Assembly: GCA_016296065.1 (NCBI GenBank)
Contig: JAEDKA010000055.1
Coordinates: 1 to 24,932 of the forward strand
Length of the DNA: 24,932 nucleotides
Source: Kiritimatiellia bacterium
GTDB lineage: Bacteria > Verrucomicrobiota > Kiritimatiellia > RFP12 > UBA1067
Direction of reading: 5' to 3'
Shown here: piece after piece, positions 23,136 through 24,932 of the stretch
How positions within the stretch are numbered: position 1 is the first letter of the stretch
How the letters are laid out: the number at the start of each line of letters is the position of its first letter
Translations under genes and position numbers: made by a program
Notes under the pieces: model-generated
The model's database searches: none
Seen by the model: only the letters and a program-made list of their open reading frames with translations
Told to the model about the DNA's origin: nothing

Positions 23136-23193
23136 ATTATCGCAAACGCATGTTAGGATATGATGTGTTTCCCGTTAGGATTCCGTTAAAAAT
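23136..23193 (-). promoter_or_regulatory. Pho-box-like direct repeats and -10 element of the Na/Pi operon
   Basis: Read on the minus strand, TTAAC, CTAAC, a degenerate unit and CTAAC follow one another at 11-bp steps (GTTA on the plus strand at 23185, 23174 and 23152). After the last unit a 10-nt gap leads to GATAAT (23141-23136), and the mRNA start would be near 23129. Direct repeats with an 11-bp period ending about 10 nt before the -10 are the layout of PhoB/PhoP-type boxes. A further GTTAGGAT lies at 23122-23129, out of phase. Confidence 0.55.
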
Positions 23194-23216
23194 CAAAATC
23201 CCGCGCGAATGCCAGG

Positions 23217-24023
23217 TCAGAGATAACGCTTGCGGTCTAGGCCCGAGACTCCGGCGTACAGTTCGACAAGCGACTGCGCGGGGCTCATCGACAGCTTTTG
23301 CATCAGTACTTCCTCGACCTGGAAGAATCCGACGTCGGCATCCATCTCGACGTCGATCCGCATCGGCTTCTCTTCGCCAGGCAGGATCCTGACGCGGAGA
23401 ATGGCATTGGCCGAGTATTTGTGGATGTCGCCGACATGCGGCCGATCCGAAAGCGCCATCGAGATGCGCGCGCGGCCTTTCGTCATGTCGCAGCCGTCGC
23501 CGATCAGGATCAGTCCCGCCTCGAGCGAATGGATGCGCGTCGTCCCCATGTGTCCGAGAATCCCCTCCAGCGCCATCGAGCGGATGACCACGCGCCGCTG
23601 CTTGTCGTCCGGCAGCAGCGTCAGCAGGACGCGGTCAATGATCGGCAGGGCGAGCATAGCCGAAGTGCGTTCATGGCATTCCCTTCCGACTGACATGCCG
23701 AGGTCATGAAGGAAGCCCGAGAGCAGAACTGACGCAAGACTGTCCTCGAAGCGTCCGGCGCCGTCTTCCTCGAGCGTCGTCTTCACCCCCGCACCGTGAA
23801 GGATGACGAGCGCCTTGATTGCGTTGTAGGCGACCTGCCTCATGTGGACGGGACCATGGTCGTTGAACCCGAGGCGACGGAGCGACACGACATTCGCGTA
23901 TTCCTGGATGTGCTGCGTCTCCTCGTCCAAGAACAGGACCCTCGCCAAGTCCTCCGGGAATGCGTACCCGGCGAGCTGACGCAGGATCTTTTCCTCAAGT
24001 GCGGTTTCCTTTGGTGATTTCAT
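23217..24023 (-). CDS. HD-domain metal-dependent phosphohydrolase-like protein
   Basis: A 268-aa cytosolic protein of the HD superfamily. Candidate metal ligands are His56/His60 (FNDHGPVHMRQV), His106-Asp107 (GFLHDLGMSVG), His117 and an Asp in IGDGCDMTKGR (176-179). The remaining C-terminal part (about 190-268) is beta-rich and not recognised. HD proteins hydrolyse nucleotides or other phosphate esters; substrate unknown. ATG 24023 has GAGGAG with about 7 nt spacing. It is transcribed from its own promoter and ends about 107 nt before the Na/Pi operon start, with the Pho-like box in between, so the two are probably separate units. Confidence 0.8.
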   Translation of the reverse strand: MKSPKETALEEKILRQLAGYAFPEDLARVLFLDEETQHIQEYANVVSLRRLGFNDHGPVHMRQVAYNAIKALVILHGAGVKTTLEEDGAGRFEDSLASVLLSGFLHDLGMSVGRECHERTSAMLALPIIDRVLLTLLPDDKQRRVVIRSMALEGILGHMGTTRIHSLEAGLILIGDGCDMTKGRARISMALSDRPHVGDIHKYSANAILRVRILPGEEKPMRIDVEMDADVGFFQVEEVLMQKLSMSPAQSLVELYAGVSGLDRKRYL

Positions 24024-24059
24024 GCCTTGTCTCCTCTGACTGGATTCGCTGTGCTCGTG

Positions 24060-24074
24060 GGAAATATTATACCA
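24060..24074 (-). promoter_or_regulatory. Extended -10 promoter of the HD-domain gene
   Basis: On the minus strand TGGTATAATATTTCC, with TATAAT at 24071-24066. The -35 is weak (TTCTTC at 17 nt). Transcription would start near 24059. The same 15 bases occur at the MFS transporter promoter. Confidence 0.6.
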
Positions 24075-24141
24075 TAAGCATTTGCATCGAAGAATTGTGA
24101 GACCGAAGAATCCTCGACAAAATTGGGCTCGCCGCCTCCAG

Positions 24142-24250
24142 AAGTAAACGCACTTTTATCGTTCGTTTACCCTCCGTAAAGATTGGCTATTGTTGATGGT
24201 GAAGGTAAATCCCTCACTCCCTCCCTCGGGGAGGGAACGCGCGTTTACTT
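24142..24250. repeat. 109-bp palindrome-ended element
   Basis: AAGTAAACGC (24142-24151) and GCGTTTACTT (24241-24250) are perfect 10-bp inverted ends. Inside lies a hairpin TCCCTC-GGG-GAGGGA (24222-24236). No open frame of note. It resembles a small non-coding repeat of MITE or REP type. Confidence 0.5.
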
Positions 24251-24280
24251 TTGGGAAAGCCCACCCTGGGCGGATTCATA

Positions 24281-24536
24281 AACTCCGAGCAGCAGTGAGC
24301 CATGCGGGTTCACGACACCCCTGTCGTGTGAACTCCGACGGTTGTGGTTCTCGCTACCGCTTCACTGCTCCGCGCTTTTCAACCACGGTCAAGAGACTCC
24401 ATTCATAGTGTATATAGCGGCCTACGGCCGATTTATGCGACGCAGTCGCATCCCAAAACACTCATGCCGGCACATATACAGTCGTTGTGAGGTGCGAAGC
24501 TGCGGAGCGGTAGCGGGAGCCCGAACGCTCGGAGTT
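24281..24536. repeat. 256-bp MITE-like element with inverted ends
   Basis: AACTCCGAGC (24281-24290) and GCTCGGAGTT (24527-24536) are perfect 10-bp inverted ends. A second inner left copy AACTCCGA + 13 nt + CGCTACCGCT (24331-24361) matches the right end read on the other strand with identical spacing. Inside are further hairpins: TTCAC...GACA-CCCC-TGTC...GTGAA around 24309-24332 and TGCGAC-GCA-GTCGCA around 24436-24450. It carries no gene. Confidence 0.55.
24495..24515. repeat. 21-bp direct repeat, copy 1
   Basis: The 21-mer starting CGAAGCTGCGG and ending CGGTAGCG recurs exactly at 24820-24840. Here it lies in the right arm of the MITE-like element. Confidence 0.7.
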
Positions 24537-24672
24537 AACTTCAAAGGTCGAATGGGCGCAGGTAATCCACTATCTCCGCGCCACGCGGATTCCGTATGCG
24601 CTGCTGATCAACTTTGGACGATCTGAAATACAGTACGAAACGTTCGACCTCGCAAATCTACCGTCCATATAG
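24532..24672 (+). pseudogene. 3' stump of a GxxExxR (PD-(D/E)XK-like) protein gene
   Basis: From about 24532 the plus strand encodes ELTSKVEW, QVIHYLRAT and LLINFG, then EIQYETFDL before TAG (24670-24672). This is the C-terminal pattern of GxxExxR proteins, small nuclease-fold proteins common in PVC and related bacteria. The N-terminal GxxExxR motif is absent. The match begins where the MITE-like element ends (24536), so the element or a deletion at its site removed the front of the gene. Confidence 0.6.
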
Positions 24673-24819
24673 TCGCAGTCGAACATATCTTAATCCAGCC
24701 GTCCTCCAGCAACGATCGGAAATCTGCCCTGGCTGGACGGATTGGTAGTTGCACACTCCCAACCTGCCGAAGGCAGCCCAAAACACAATTCAAAGCCTTG
24801 AAATGCCGTTGAGGCATCG

Positions 24820-24840
24820 CGAAGCTGCGGAGCGGTAGCG
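24820..24840. repeat. 21-bp direct repeat, copy 2
   Basis: Exact second copy of the 21-mer at 24495-24515, 325 bp downstream. It directly precedes AGGTATAAT. A hairpin ATGCC-GTTGA-GGCAT (24803-24817) lies just upstream. Confidence 0.7.
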
Positions 24841-24843
24841 AGG

Positions 24844-24890
24844 TATAATGTAGAACGAACGCTTTTTCAAACTGGGGAAAGGCTTCGTTC
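24844..24890 (+). promoter_or_regulatory. -10 element followed by a long hairpin at the window edge
   Basis: TATAAT (24844-24849) lacks a clear -35 or TG extension. Directly after it, GAACGAA (24853-24859) pairs with TTCGTTC (24884-24890). The stem continues inward with GC/GC and TTT/AAA across two single-base bulges, for about 12 bp. It could be the leader of a gene beyond the edge or a small RNA. The last 40 bases hold nothing I can name. Confidence 0.3.
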
Positions 24891-24932
24891 TTTGACAACT
24901 GGCTACTGACGGGGACGACTTGCAAACATGCC

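Noticed and set aside
24190..24626. Open frames of 72 and 94 codons in the right intergenic region
   Set aside because: They run through palindromic repeats and do not resemble proteins; the only protein-like stretch there is in another frame (GxxExxR stump).
24608..24925. Minus-strand 105-codon frame at the right edge
   Set aside because: It crosses the GxxExxR stump and the 21-bp repeat on the opposite strand, with no domain or ribosome binding site.
24142..24932. CRISPR array or leader
   Set aside because: The repeats are inverted or only two-fold and are not regularly spaced with unique spacers; no cas gene is present.

Overview
The window looks like a chromosomal segment of a GC-rich, Gram-negative member of the PVC group. 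My best guess is a Verrucomicrobiota/Kiritimatiellae-type gut or sediment bacterium. This rests on gene content only: GH78-type glycosidase, a BatA/VWA cassette with a large coiled-coil protein, an outer-membrane DUF2490 barrel and a GxxExxR remnant. No rRNA or other taxonomic marker is present, so the assignment is tentative.

Layout, left to right. (1) 1-1799: tandem 33-bp hairpin repeats, then an exported GH78-like alpha-L-rhamnosidase. (2) 1928-14773: an apparently single long + strand transcription unit. It starts with an extended -10 promoter sitting directly on the ATG of an ACS-type (hexuronate-like) MFS transporter. It continues with very tight spacing through DUF58, a BatA-like VWA protein carrying a PA14 domain, a second membrane VWA protein, a 1045-aa membrane/coiled-coil protein, an exported squalene-cyclase-repeat protein and thymidylate kinase. 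The MoxR ATPase that normally accompanies DUF58/VWA genes is not in the window. (3) 14873-16978: an ECF sigma factor, an overlapping single-pass membrane protein (probable non-zinc anti-sigma), a 46-aa membrane peptide and a CaCA-type Na+/Ca2+ antiporter, all overlapping or closely spaced. (4) 17058-19767: a terminator-like hairpin, the 3' stump of a flavodoxin gene on the minus strand, then an AmmeMemoRadiSam pair: a Memo-AMMECR1 fusion and its radical SAM partner. (5) 19849-20524: a stump resembling the N-terminus of an EamA transporter, then a flavodoxin-fold FMN/Fe-S protein. (6) 24023-20614, minus strand: an HD-domain hydrolase, then a phosphate-type operon (28-aa membrane peptide, Na/Pi cotransporter with PhoU domain, DUF2490 barrel). 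That operon is preceded by 11-bp-phased (T/C)TAAC repeats placed like a Pho box. (7) 24024-24932: about 900 bp with no intact gene, holding two palindromic repeat elements, a repeated 21-mer, a GxxExxR protein stump and a promoter/hairpin at the edge.

The parts most worth attention are the MoxR-less VWA operon with its PA14 insertion, the sigma factor/tiny membrane protein/antiporter operon, the predicted Pho-box promoter driving a previously unannotatable 28-aa peptide plus NptA, and the AmmeMemoRadiSam locus with a structured leader. None of these is proven here to be a new system. All functional statements are from motif reading and family knowledge, without database searches.
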